From an uncultured Oscillospiraceae bacterium (GTDB lineage Bacteria > Bacillota > Clostridia > Oscillospirales > Oscillospiraceae): a DNA stretch of 64,000 nt. Shown here one piece after another: positions 25,470 through 34,191 of the stretch. Both the position numbers and the translations under genes were made by a program. Position 1 is the stretch's first letter; each line of letters begins with the position of its first letter. The notes under the pieces are model-generated. The model worked only from the letters and a program-made list of their open reading frames with translations, did no database searches and was not told the origin of the DNA. The stretch spans positions 62,001 through 126,000 of the forward strand of contig CABSMJ010000002.1 of NCBI GenBank assembly GCA_902478785.1, read 5' to 3'.

Positions 25470-27578
25470 TCAGACGGAGAAGAGAATTTCGCTATAAGTA
25501 GGATAGGGCCAGCACTCCTTGCTGGTCAGGCTCTCCAGCTCATTGATGGAGGCCCGGAGCTTTTCCATGGAACCCATGACCTTGTCGTGGTAGAAGAAGG
25601 CCAGCTCATAACTGGGTTCCTTGCCCTCACACTGACTCAGGAGCTTTTCCAGCTTTTCGCTCTCGCTGTATAGGGCGGAACTGTTCCGGGAGAGCTTGGC
25701 CAGAATCCCCTCCTCCGCTCGGCAGGAGGCGGTGGCGCAGGCGGAGCGCTTGTGGAGGATGGTCTGGGAGAGTTGGTCGCAGTAGGTGGACACAGCGGGG
25801 AGGATGTTGCGCCGGATCATATCCAGCAGCGTCAATGCCTCGATGCGGATGACCTTGCAGTAGCTCTCCGTGTGGATCTCGTTTCTGGCCCGCATCTCCT
25901 CCTCGGTGAAGATGCCGTGGCGGGTGAAGAGGCGGATATTCTTTTCAGATACATAGGCCGGCAGGCAGTCGGCGGTGGAGGCCAGATTGGAAAGGCCCCG
26001 CTTCTTGGCTTCGGTCTGCCAGGACTCATCATAGCCGTTTCCGTTGAAGATGATGCGCTTGTGCTCCTTGAAGGTCTTGCGCAGCAGTTCCTCCAGGGCG
26101 CTCTGGAAGTCCTCGGCCTGCTCCAGCTCGTCGGCGAACTGGCACAGTTCGTCGGCCACCATGGTATTGAGGACGATGGTGGGACCGGCGATGGACAAAG
26201 AGGAACCCAGCATCCGGAACTCAAACTTGTTACCGGTGAAAGCCAGAGGGGAGGTGCGGTTGCGGTCGGTGGTATCCTGGGGGATGGGAGGCAGCACGTC
26301 CACGCCGATGCGCAGGGATTGCTTCTTCTTATCCACGTAGGTGGTACCCTCGATGATGGAGTCCAGAATCTCGGTCAGCTCATCGCCCAGGAAGATGGAC
26401 ACCACGGCGGGAGGCGCCTCAGCGCCGCCCAGACGCTGGTCGTTTCCGGCGGTGGCCACGGTGCAGCGCAGCATCTCCTGGTACTCGTCGGTGCCCTTGA
26501 TGAAGGCGGCCAGGAACAGCAGGAACTGGGCGTTCTGGCTGGGGGTGCTGCCGGGCTTGAACAGGTTCTCGCCGGTGTCGGTGTTCAAGGACCAGTTGTC
26601 GTGTTTGCCGGAGCCGTTGACGCCGGCAAAGGGCTTTTCATGGAGCAGACACACCAGGCCGTGGCGCTCGGCTACGGTCTTCATCAGCTCCATGGTCAGC
26701 TGGTTGTGGTCGCAGGCAGTGTTGGCATCGGTGTACACAGGAGCCAGCTCGTGCTGGGCCGGGGCCACCTCGTTGTGCTTGGTCTTGGCCAGCACGCCCA
26801 GCTTCCACAGCTCCCGGTCCAGATCCTGCATATAGGCGGAGACTCTGGGACGGATGGCGCCGTAGTAGTGGTCGTCCAGCTCCTGGCCCTTGGGAGGCTT
26901 GGCGCCGAACAGCGTCCGGCCGCACAGCTTCAGATCCTCTCGGCTCTGGTAGACGGACTTGTCCACCAGGAAATACTCCTGCTCAGGGCCCACCTGAGCG
27001 GTGACCTGCTTGACGGTGGTGTTGCCGAAGAGGCGCAGGATGCGCACTGCCTGACGGCTGACCGCCTCCATAGACCGCAGCAGAGGCGTCTTTTTGTCCA
27101 GGGCCTGGCCGGACCAGGAGCAGAACACCGTGGGGATGTAGAGGGTGCCGTCCTTAATGAAGGCAAAGGAGGTGGGGTCCCAGGCGGTGTAGCCCCGGGC
27201 CTCGAAGGTGGCACGCAGGCCGCCGGAGGGGAAGGAGGAGGCGTCGGACTCGCCCCGGACCAGTTCCTTGCCGGAGAATTCCATGATGACCCGGCCCTGC
27301 TCCACCGGGGTGATAAAGCTGTCGTGCTTTTCCGCGGTGTAGCCGGTCATGGGCTGGAACCAGTGGGTGAAGTGGGTGGCGCCCCGCTCAATAGCCCAGT
27401 CCTTCATGGCGTTGGCGATGCTGTGGGCAATGGTGGGGTCCAGAGGGGTCCCATCGGCGATGCACTGCTTCCAGGCGGCATAGACGGTGGGGGAGAGGCG
27501 CTGCTGCATGGTGCTTTCATTAAAGACCATGCTGCCGAAGAGCTCGGGGATGTTGCAGGGAGAACCGGTAGTATTCAT
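25470..27578 (-). CDS. glnN: glutamine synthetase type III
   Basis: GlnN is the large, dodecameric type III enzyme that condenses glutamate and ammonia using ATP. The 702-residue length and the motifs SSFPSGGLRATFEARGYTAW, QVGPEQEYFLVD, NEVAPAQHELAPVYTDAN and FAGVNGSGKHDNWS are typical of this class. The C-terminal helical extension (about 590-700) is also characteristic. The ATG has AAGGAGT roughly 11 nt upstream. It sits between the spoIIM-like gene and asnA. No GlnR or NtrC-type site was recognised. Confidence 0.97.
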   Translation of the reverse strand: MNTTGSPCNIPELFGSMVFNESTMQQRLSPTVYAAWKQCIADGTPLDPTIAHSIANAMKDWAIERGATHFTHWFQPMTGYTAEKHDSFITPVEQGRVIMEFSGKELVRGESDASSFPSGGLRATFEARGYTAWDPTSFAFIKDGTLYIPTVFCSWSGQALDKKTPLLRSMEAVSRQAVRILRLFGNTTVKQVTAQVGPEQEYFLVDKSVYQSREDLKLCGRTLFGAKPPKGQELDDHYYGAIRPRVSAYMQDLDRELWKLGVLAKTKHNEVAPAQHELAPVYTDANTACDHNQLTMELMKTVAERHGLVCLLHEKPFAGVNGSGKHDNWSLNTDTGENLFKPGSTPSQNAQFLLFLAAFIKGTDEYQEMLRCTVATAGNDQRLGGAEAPPAVVSIFLGDELTEILDSIIEGTTYVDKKKQSLRIGVDVLPPIPQDTTDRNRTSPLAFTGNKFEFRMLGSSLSIAGPTIVLNTMVADELCQFADELEQAEDFQSALEELLRKTFKEHKRIIFNGNGYDESWQTEAKKRGLSNLASTADCLPAYVSEKNIRLFTRHGIFTEEEMRARNEIHTESYCKVIRIEALTLLDMIRRNILPAVSTYCDQLSQTILHKRSACATASCRAEEGILAKLSRNSSALYSESEKLEKLLSQCEGKEPSYELAFFYHDKVMGSMEKLRASINELESLTSKECWPYPTYSEILFSV

Positions 27579-27633
27579 ATGATGTAAGACTCCTTTTTCC
27601 GCCCGATGGGCAGATGGGATTGAAAAACCAGGA

Positions 27634-28251
27634 TCAAAGGAAACGCTCCAGAAGCGCCGGGGTCACATAGGCCTCCACCAGAGCGGCCAGAATCAAAAGG
27701 GGCACCACACCCAGGGAGAAAAACTGGCCGCAGCGCCAGAGGGTCCTAGAGAAGGGCTCGTGGGGCTGCTTGCGGCACAGAGCGGTGATCTCCCGGCACA
27801 GCGTCAGACCGATGGCAAAGGACAGCCACATGGCGGGCAGCTCAAAGATGCCATGGGGCAGGATTGCCAGAAGATACAACCCCAGAGAGGTGCCACCAGT
27901 CTGGGTCAGGGCGGCCATCCCACCCAGGAGCAGCGCGTTGAGCCCCAGGGGAAAGGCCGGGAGACAGACAAAGGGGACGAAGCCCAAGATGCTGGAGAAG
28001 AGGCAGGCCGAAAGGTTGTTGCCCAGTACGCCTCCGGCGGAGAGCTCACCTGTCTCAGTGACAAGTCCCTCCTGGTTCATCAGCTGCTGCATCAGCTCCG
28101 TGACCCACTGGGCCATAAAGGGGACCAGGCGGACGGCAGCGTAGCCGATCACCACCAGGATGAGAAAGGCCACCGTGCTGGATCGAAAGTCATACCGCAG
28201 TTCGTTGCGCCAAAATTCCCCCATGCCCTGGAATTCTGCCCGGCGACTCAT
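27634..28251 (-). CDS. SpoIIM-family membrane protein
   Basis: The 205-residue protein has five or so hydrophobic segments (about 25-45, 75-95, 100-120, 130-150 and 180-200). It contains LAILPHGIFELPAMWLS, a signature of the SpoIIM/DUF95 family. In Bacillus subtilis SpoIIM acts with SpoIID and SpoIIP in engulfment; many clostridial family members are of unproven function. The start overlaps the gltX stop codon by 4 nt, so it is translated from the same message. The family is clear, but equating it with the sporulation gene is inference. Confidence 0.82.
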   Translation of the reverse strand: MSRRAEFQGMGEFWRNELRYDFRSSTVAFLILVVIGYAAVRLVPFMAQWVTELMQQLMNQEGLVTETGELSAGGVLGNNLSACLFSSILGFVPFVCLPAFPLGLNALLLGGMAALTQTGGTSLGLYLLAILPHGIFELPAMWLSFAIGLTLCREITALCRKQPHEPFSRTLWRCGQFFSLGVVPLLILAALVEAYVTPALLERFL

Positions 28252-29735
28252 TGAAGCATGGCAAGGCCGCTGCGAAGCCGCTTGAGCGTCTCCTCACGAC
28301 CTAAGATAGCGCAGATCTCCACCGCACCGCCGGGGGTCACCAGTTTGCCCGCTGCCGCAATGCGCACGGGCCACATCAGCGTGGCGTTCTTGACCTCCAA
28401 CTGGGCGGCCAGGTTCACCAGGGCGTCATGAATGGCCTCGTCGCTCCACTCCGGCAGGGCCTCCAGCACAGGAATGGCCGCCTCCAGCATCCGGGCGGAG
28501 ACCTCCTCGTTGGTCTTGGACTTCTTGTTGACATAAAACTCCCGGCCGTAGGCGGGCAGCTGATCGAAGAAGTCCACCTTCTCAGGGATGTCCGTCAGCT
28601 TTTCGCACCGGGCCTGAAGCAGAGCAGCGATCCGGGCGGTGTCAAAGCGGGGGTCCTTCACGCTCTGGCGGATATAGGGCTCGGCCACCCGGGCGAAATC
28701 CTCCGGCGTCATGGCTCGCAGGTACAGCGCGTTGAAGTGAGTCAGCTTTTCAATGTCGAAGATGGCAGGGGACTTGGAGATGCCGGTGATGTCAAAGGCC
28801 TTCACCAGCTCATCCAGGGAAAAGACCTCCTGCTCGCTCAGCTCGCCCTTGGGGGACCAGCCCAGCAGTGCCACGTAGTTCAAAATAGCAGGGGTGAGAT
28901 AGCCCTGGTCCCGCAGGTCCTCATAGGAGGGGTCCCCATGGCGCTTGGACATCTTGTTCTGGGCGTCCCGCATGACGGGGGAGCAGTGGACGTAGGTGGG
29001 AATATCCCAGCCGAAGGCGCGGTAGAGCAAGTCATACTTGGGAGCGGAGGAGAGATACTCGCTGCCCCGGACCACATGGGTGATGCCCATCAGATGGTCG
29101 TCGATGACGTTGGCGAAGTTGTAGGTGGGCAGGCCGTCCCGCTTGATGAGCACCTGGTCGTCCAGAGTCTTGTTCTCCACGGTGATGTCACCGAAGATGG
29201 CATCGTGGAACGTGGTGGTGCCCTCAGCGGGGATCTTCTGGCGGATGACATAGGGCTCGCCGGCATCCACCCGGGCCTGGGCCTCCTGGGCCGTCAGGCT
29301 GCGGCAGGGATCGGCCGCCCGGTTGAAGTCGCCGCTGTCCTCCTCACTCTCCGTCTTTTCGCAGAAGCAGTAGTAGGCGGCGCCCTTCTCCACCAGGAGC
29401 TGGGCATACTTACCGTAGAGATCCCGGCGCTCGGTCTGGATATAGGGTCCCACGGGGCCGCCCAGATCGGGGCCCTCATCGTGGTCCAGGCCACATTCGG
29501 CCAGGGTCTTGTAGATCACATCAGTAGCGCCTTCCACCAGGCGGCCCTGGTCAGTGTCCTCGATGCGGAGGATAAAGGTGCCGCCCTGGCTGCGGGCGAT
29601 GAGCCAGGTGTACAGAGCGGTGCGCAGATTGCCCACGTGCATATAGCCGGTGGGAGAGGGAGCAAAACGGGTCCGGACCTTCCCCTTGGGGATGCGGGCC
29701 TCCATCTCCTCAAAAAAAGCGGAATCGACAGTCAT
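28248..29735 (-). CDS. gltX: glutamyl-tRNA synthetase
   Basis: GltX charges tRNA-Glu, and often tRNA-Gln in bacteria lacking GlnRS. The 495-residue class I enzyme shows the HIGH-type motif PSPTGYMHVGNLRTA near residues 26-40 and KMSKRHG near residue 260. An LRIEDTDQGR element lies between, and an all-helical anticodon-binding domain forms the C-terminus. A GGAGGT site precedes the ATG. It leads the minus-strand run and is driven by a near-consensus promoter. No T-box leader was found in its upstream region. Confidence 0.97.
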   Translation of the reverse strand: MTVDSAFFEEMEARIPKGKVRTRFAPSPTGYMHVGNLRTALYTWLIARSQGGTFILRIEDTDQGRLVEGATDVIYKTLAECGLDHDEGPDLGGPVGPYIQTERRDLYGKYAQLLVEKGAAYYCFCEKTESEEDSGDFNRAADPCRSLTAQEAQARVDAGEPYVIRQKIPAEGTTTFHDAIFGDITVENKTLDDQVLIKRDGLPTYNFANVIDDHLMGITHVVRGSEYLSSAPKYDLLYRAFGWDIPTYVHCSPVMRDAQNKMSKRHGDPSYEDLRDQGYLTPAILNYVALLGWSPKGELSEQEVFSLDELVKAFDITGISKSPAIFDIEKLTHFNALYLRAMTPEDFARVAEPYIRQSVKDPRFDTARIAALLQARCEKLTDIPEKVDFFDQLPAYGREFYVNKKSKTNEEVSARMLEAAIPVLEALPEWSDEAIHDALVNLAAQLEVKNATLMWPVRIAAAGKLVTPGGAVEICAILGREETLKRLRSGLAMLQ

Positions 29736-29784
29736 TGATGATACCTCCGTGACGGATCTCTCCGTGCAAAATTCAACAGACTAC

Positions 29785-29813
29785 ATTATCTCTTTAATAG
29801 GAGAAAATGTCAA
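29785..29813 (-). promoter_or_regulatory. sigma-A promoter of the gltX operon
   Basis: On the minus strand a perfect TTGACA (29808-29813) and GATAAT (29785-29790) are 17 nt apart, about 50 nt before gltX. It is divergent to the rpsB promoter. Confidence 0.8.
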
Positions 29814-29958
29814 GAAATTTCGTCCGTTTTGGGATTTGAAAGCATGAAAAGTGGGAAATGGGCGTTTTCGGGGAAGAGAAGACCACAAAACGTGAATTTT
29901 TCGTTTTAAAATTTTGAGGTGCACCGGCGATTTTTCCATGAATCAGGCAAAAATATGC

Positions 29959-29987
29959 TTGCATTTACCATTCCTTTGTGATATTAT
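29959..29987 (+). promoter_or_regulatory. promoter of rpsB-tsf
   Basis: TTGCAT (29959-29964) and TATTAT (29982-29987) are 17 nt apart with a TGA extension before the -10. The leader to rpsB is about 104 nt. The 362-nt gltX-rpsB gap holds these two divergent promoters and an A/T-rich stretch; I see no gene in it. Confidence 0.75.
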
Positions 29988-30097
29988 ATTTCAGCATTCC
30001 GCATAGCCCTGGACTTTCTGTCTGTGCCGTTTCCGGTTGGCAGAGGGGAGGAAAGGACTAGAGGTAACAACTAAATTATATTGGAGGAACACAAAAC

Positions 30098-30838
30098 ATG
30101 GCAAATCAGAACGTCGTATCCATGAAGGCCCTGCTGGAGGCGGGCGTCCACTTCGGTCACCAGACCCGCCGCTGGAACCCCAAGATGGCTCCCTATATCT
30201 ACACCGAGCGCAACGGCATCTATATCGTGGACCTGCAGAAGACCGTCAAGAAGCTGGAGGAGGCCTATAACTTCGTCCGTCAGCTGGCTGAGAACGGCCA
30301 GAGCCTGCTGTTCGTGGGCACCAAGAAGCAGGCCCAGGAAGCCATCCGTGAGGAGGCCACCCGCTGCGGTCAGTTCTATGTCAACGCTCGTTGGCTGGGC
30401 GGCATGATGACCAACTTCAAGACTATGCGCACTCGTGTGGACCGTCTCAACCAGCTCAAGACCATGCAGGAGGACGGCACTTTCGACATGCTGCCCAAGA
30501 AGGAAGTCATGAAGCACCTGGGCGAGATCGCCAAGCTGGAGAAGTATCTGGGCGGCGTCAAGGAGATGAAGAAGCTGCCCGGCGCTCTGTTCATCGTGGA
30601 TACCCGCAAGGAGCGCAACGCCATCGCTGAGGCTCACAAGCTGCACATCCCCGTTGTGGCCATTGCCGATACCAACTGCGATCCTGACGAGATCGACTAT
30701 GTGATCCCCGGCAACGACGACGCTATCCGCGCCATCAAGCTGATCTCCTCCATCATGGCCAACGCCGTGATCGAGGGCAAGCAGGGCGAGGAGACTGCCG
30801 CTGCCGCCGAGGAGAAGGCTGCTGAGGACGCCCAGTAA
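30098..30838 (+). CDS. rpsB: 30S ribosomal protein S2
   Basis: S2 binds the small-subunit neck and is added late in assembly. The 246-residue product has the family opening VVSMKALLEAGVHFGHQTRR and the later RWLGGMMTNFKTM, VDTRKERNAIAEA and VVAIADTNCDP stretches. The C-terminus is an Ala/Glu-rich tail. A TTGGAGG site precedes the ATG. It is followed by tsf after 58 nt, the usual bacterial pairing. Confidence 0.98.
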   Translation: MANQNVVSMKALLEAGVHFGHQTRRWNPKMAPYIYTERNGIYIVDLQKTVKKLEEAYNFVRQLAENGQSLLFVGTKKQAQEAIREEATRCGQFYVNARWLGGMMTNFKTMRTRVDRLNQLKTMQEDGTFDMLPKKEVMKHLGEIAKLEKYLGGVKEMKKLPGALFIVDTRKERNAIAEAHKLHIPVVAIADTNCDPDEIDYVIPGNDDAIRAIKLISSIMANAVIEGKQGEETAAAAEEKAAEDAQ

Positions 30839-30896
30839 TATAGCACTTACGAGAACATGGGTTCTCTGATTACGAAAGTTTTGGAGGAGAGTTATT

Positions 30897-31814
30897 ATGG
30901 CTTTTACCGCTGCTGACGTGAAGAACCTGCGCGAAATGACCGGCGTGGGCATGATGGACTGCAAGAAGGCCCTGACCGCTACCGACGGCGACATGGACAA
31001 GGCTGTTGAGTGGCTGCGCGAGAAGGGCATGGCCGCTTCTGCCAAGAAGGCCAGCCGCATTGCTGCCGAGGGCATGGCTTATGCCACTGTGATCGACGGC
31101 GTGGGCGTTGTGGTCGAGGTCAACGCCGAGACCGACTTCGTTGGCAAGAACGAGAAGTTTGTGGACTTCGTCAAGGGCGTGGCTGCTACCGTGGCCAAGG
31201 AGAATCCCGCTGATCTGGACGCTCTGATGGAATGCAAGTATGCCGGCACCGACCTGACCGTGACCCAGCAGCAGCAGGAGATGGTTCTGGTCATCGGCGA
31301 GAACATCAAGGTCCGCCGCTTTGCCCGCTTTGCTGACGGTATCTCTGTGGCCTATGTTCACGCCGGCGGCAAGATCGGCGTGCTGGTGAACCTGGAGAGC
31401 GACCTGTCCGCCGACAAGGTGGAGGAAGTGGGCAAGGACGTGGCCATGCAGATTGCCGCTCTGAATCCCCGCTTCTGGGACAAGACCCAGGTGACCCAGG
31501 ATGTCCTGGATGAGGAGAAGAAGGTCATGATGGCTCAGATGGCCAACGATCCCAAGATGGCATCCAAGCCCGAGCAGGTCCGCGAGAAGATCGTCATGGG
31601 CAAGATGAACAAGTTCTATGCCGAGAACTGCCTGCTGCAGCAGGAGTTCGTCAAGGACAATTCCATGAGCGTGGAGAAGTATATCGCTTCCTCTGCCAAG
31701 GCTCTGGGCGGCACCATCACCTTCAAGAACGCTGTTCGCTTCGAAAAGGGCGAGGGCATCGAGAAGAAGCAGGAGAACTTCGCTGCCGAGATCGCTTCCA
31801 TGGTGAAGGGTTAA
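30897..31814 (+). CDS. tsf: translation elongation factor Ts
   Basis: EF-Ts exchanges GDP for GTP on EF-Tu. The 305-residue protein has the N-terminal UBA-like domain with LREMTGVGMMDCKKAL, the TDFVGKN motif that inserts into EF-Tu, and the full core and dimerisation regions. The ATG follows TTGGAGGAG. It ends the rpsB operon; pyrH and frr, which often follow, lie about 20 kb away at 51.7 kb. Confidence 0.98.
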   Translation: MAFTAADVKNLREMTGVGMMDCKKALTATDGDMDKAVEWLREKGMAASAKKASRIAAEGMAYATVIDGVGVVVEVNAETDFVGKNEKFVDFVKGVAATVAKENPADLDALMECKYAGTDLTVTQQQQEMVLVIGENIKVRRFARFADGISVAYVHAGGKIGVLVNLESDLSADKVEEVGKDVAMQIAALNPRFWDKTQVTQDVLDEEKKVMMAQMANDPKMASKPEQVREKIVMGKMNKFYAENCLLQQEFVKDNSMSVEKYIASSAKALGGTITFKNAVRFEKGEGIEKKQENFAAEIASMVKG

Positions 31815-31880
31815 TCAGATATCACTGTCCCTGAAAAAACGGTACACAATAGTACCCCCAAATAGCAAGTGACGATAGAG

Positions 31881-31915
31881 AGGACCCGAGGTAACACAAT
31901 TACCTCGGGTCCTTT
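31881..31915 (+). terminator. terminator after tsf
   Basis: A 14-bp perfect stem (31881-31894 with 31900-31913), 5-nt loop and short T run end the rpsB-tsf transcript. Confidence 0.93.
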
Positions 31916-31916
31916 T

Positions 31917-32429
31917 GTCGTTTTCTCCGGAAGCATGCAGGCGGCTCCCACAATCCCTGAAATCCCTGTATTTGCAGGGGTTTGGGCAATGATAGAAGGC
32001 TCCTGGATGGGGGTATTGATGGAGAAATCTCAATATTTAATGCGAAGGCGACGGCAAGGGGGACCATTGCTGGGAGCTTCCAGACACGTTTTAGAGGCTG
32101 CCAAAGTTGGTAACAAACTGCTCGTTTTCAGAGTAACAGTGATATGTTGAGCTTGTCCACTCGAAAAACGCTCATTGTCCCATAAAAAACGACTTCAAAA
32201 GGAGTCCCGAGGAATTGTTTCCCTGGGGCTCTTTTTTTGTTGCTTTTAGACCCTGGGGCCAGATATTGCTCTGATTTAATTTTAAGAACTTTTTGAGCGC
32301 TTTTGTGATGATGTCCGAGAATCGTCCCAGAAGACCATTTGGGTTGGACAGGCGACGGTTTTATTTTTAGGCTGCAATAAACAGGACAGTTTGCCCTCTG
32401 TATTCTTTTAGCTTTACTGGGTAGCCATA
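31917..32429 (+). other. non-coding gap with lower GC content
   Basis: About 510 bases hold no open reading frame that I can support, and the base composition is visibly less GC-rich than the neighbours. It contains a short direct repeat AATCCCTG (twice near 31952), which can pair with CAGGGGTTT (31975-31983), and a second terminator-like hairpin. A degraded gene or mobile-element remnant is possible, but nothing recognisable remains. Confidence 0.4.
32202..32239 (+). terminator. terminator-like hairpin in the gap before the M23 gene
   Basis: GAGTCCCGAGGAA (32202-32214) pairs with TTCCCTGGGGCTC (32219-32231) with one mismatch and two G-T pairs, followed by seven Ts. No gene clearly uses it; it may end an unseen transcript from the gap. 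Confidence 0.65.
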
Positions 32430-32501
32430 ATGGAGGACCGGAAAGGCATATCTTTTCCAAAAGCCGCATACCCATTAGGCAGGCGAAAGGGGGCCTGGAA
32501 C

Positions 32502-33524
32502 ATGACGGTCAGTGAGTTTGAATACCGAAAAGGAACTGCGACCCGCCGGGGAGGACCGTCAGGCGGCCGGCGCGTGGCGGACCGGCGCAAAGAAAAGCTG
32601 ACGCGCAGCGAAAAGCGCCATCTGCTCCAGCTGGTGGCCTGCGGAGTGATCTTTGTTTCCATCGTAGCTGCCAGACTGCTGCTGCCGGAGAAGATGGCAG
32701 AGCTGAGCAGTTCTCTGAGTGCTGCCATGGGGAGAAGTATGGACATCCAGGAGGTGTTCTCCGCTGTGGGAAAGGCGGTTTCAGGAGATGCCTCTGCCTC
32801 TGATACCCTGGGGGATGTCTACCAGGCGGTGTTCCACCCGGAAGAGGGAGAAGCGGTGGAGACCGCGGCCCAACTGGAGACGTCCTGGCCGGAGCAGGAC
32901 GCCTTGGAGGACCTGCGCACCGCCGCCGAGGACGGCAGCTTTGCGCTGCCTCAGGAGACTGTGCAAGGGTCGTCTGCTGAGGGGAAGACGACTGGACAGG
33001 AGACGGAGCCCTCGGTCCAGACGACGCCGGAGGCTGTGACCTCCCAGCAGCAGACCGGCACCCTCAGCGCGGTGAACCTGGCTTATTCCAACCTGCCCAA
33101 CAACGTGTGCATGGAGCAGCAGATCCTGGGCTTTTCCTACACTACTCCGGTGACCGGTGCAGTGCTGTCCTCGCCCTTTGGCTATCGGGAGCATCCCATT
33201 GACGAAGTGGAGAAGTTCCACTACGGTCTGGATCTGGCGGCGGACGAGGGCACGGAGATCGATGCCTTTGCTGACGGTACCGTGAGCGCGGTGGGGGAGA
33301 GCAGCAGCCTGGGGAAGTATCTGATTATAGAGCATGGAAACGGCTACTCCACCCTCTATGCCCACTGCAGCCGGGTCACAGTTTCCTCCGGCGCCAGTGT
33401 GAGTGCAGGCCAGAAGGTGGCGGAGGTGGGGCAGACGGGGCAGGCCACCGGGCCCCACTGCCACTTTGAGCTCCATCGGGACAGCAATTACCTCAACCCC
33501 ATCTACTATGTATCCCTGGCTTAG
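32502..33524 (+). CDS. membrane-anchored M23 (LytM) peptidase, SpoIVFA-like
   Basis: With the ATG at 32502 the product is 340 residues. It has a basic cytoplasmic N-terminus, one membrane helix (about 41-61), a low-complexity linker rich in Glu, Gln, Ser and Thr (about 105-200), and an extracytoplasmic LytM domain from about 215. Zinc-peptidase residues look intact: HYGLDLA (His and Asp near 240), HGNGYSTLYAH and HCHFEL near 318. The next gene is an M50 protease, which is the arrangement of spoIVFA-spoIVFB. SpoIVFA holds SpoIVFB inactive during sporulation. An active cell-wall hydrolase remains an alternative. GAAAGGGGG precedes the start. Confidence 0.8.
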   Translation: MTVSEFEYRKGTATRRGGPSGGRRVADRRKEKLTRSEKRHLLQLVACGVIFVSIVAARLLLPEKMAELSSSLSAAMGRSMDIQEVFSAVGKAVSGDASASDTLGDVYQAVFHPEEGEAVETAAQLETSWPEQDALEDLRTAAEDGSFALPQETVQGSSAEGKTTGQETEPSVQTTPEAVTSQQQTGTLSAVNLAYSNLPNNVCMEQQILGFSYTTPVTGAVLSSPFGYREHPIDEVEKFHYGLDLAADEGTEIDAFADGTVSAVGESSSLGKYLIIEHGNGYSTLYAHCSRVTVSSGASVSAGQKVAEVGQTGQATGPHCHFELHRDSNYLNPIYYVSLA

Positions 33525-34128
33525 CCGTGTGACGGTGTCCCCGGGGTTTGTGGCACTGCTGACATTGTTTGTCCTTCAGGGAGAGGGCGCCGCGGCTGCG
33601 GCGCTGCTGACGGCTGCGGCGGCCCATGAGGCGGGGCATTTGGCGGCGCTGTGTCGCTTCGGCGTACCGGTGTCCGCCCTGCGCATCGGGGCATTCGGCG
33701 CCCGGTTGGAGACGGTGGGGCGGGGGAGGCTGTCCTATGGCCGGGAGCTGTGCACGGTGCTCTCCGGCCCTGTGGTAAACGTCCTGTGCGCTCTGGCGCT
33801 GGCCTGGGCGGCAGGGCGCTTTTCCTGGCCTGGGGGCTTTTTGTGTGCCGGCGCCCACCTGGTACTGGGGTGCTTCAATCTGCTGCCCATCCCGCCTTTG
33901 GACGGGGGAAGGGCACTGTGCCTCCTTTTGAGCTGGCTGCTGGGGCCGGACGCGGGAGAGCGTCTGAGCGCTACGGCAGGGAGCGGAGCACTGGTGCTTT
34001 TGGCGCTGGCGGGGGCCTATGTGGCAGTGAGAAGCGGCGGCAATGTGTGGCTGCTGGTGGGGATCGTCGGACTGGTGGGGGCTTTTGCCGGGGAAATGGG
34101 ACTTGTCAAACGGCGGCGGACAGGGTAA
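33508..34128 (+). CDS. M50 site-2 protease, SpoIVFB-like
   Basis: The 206-residue integral membrane protein has the intramembrane zinc motif HEAGH (residues 40-44) and the second motif NLLPIPPLDGGRAL near residue 125, with about six hydrophobic segments. SpoIVFB cuts pro-sigma-K in the mother cell; the location next to an M23 partner supports the assignment. It lacks the C-terminal CBS domain of the B. subtilis protein. The ATG at 33508 lies 17 nt inside the upstream gene and has no clear ribosome site, so translation is probably coupled. Sigma-K cleavage is inferred and not shown by sequence. Confidence 0.82.
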   Translation: MYPWLSRVTVSPGFVALLTLFVLQGEGAAAAALLTAAAAHEAGHLAALCRFGVPVSALRIGAFGARLETVGRGRLSYGRELCTVLSGPVVNVLCALALAWAAGRFSWPGGFLCAGAHLVLGCFNLLPIPPLDGGRALCLLLSWLLGPDAGERLSATAGSGALVLLALAGAYVAVRSGGNVWLLVGIVGLVGAFAGEMGLVKRRRTG

Positions 34129-34191
34129 AATGGCTTCTGAATAGAATGCTCCGCCACTGCGGAGACGAGGATACAAAAGAGGAGTACGACT

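Noticed and set aside
29736..29960. T-box leader for gltX.
   Set aside because: Looked for the conserved T-box antiterminator sequence and specifier stem between the promoter and gltX. The leader is only about 40 nt, too short for a T-box.
32128..32475. Minus-strand open frame of about 115 codons in the gap before the M23 gene.
   Set aside because: No ribosome site, poor codon use for this genome and overlap with a terminator-like hairpin and the M23 gene leader region. It may be a relic but is not supported as a gene.
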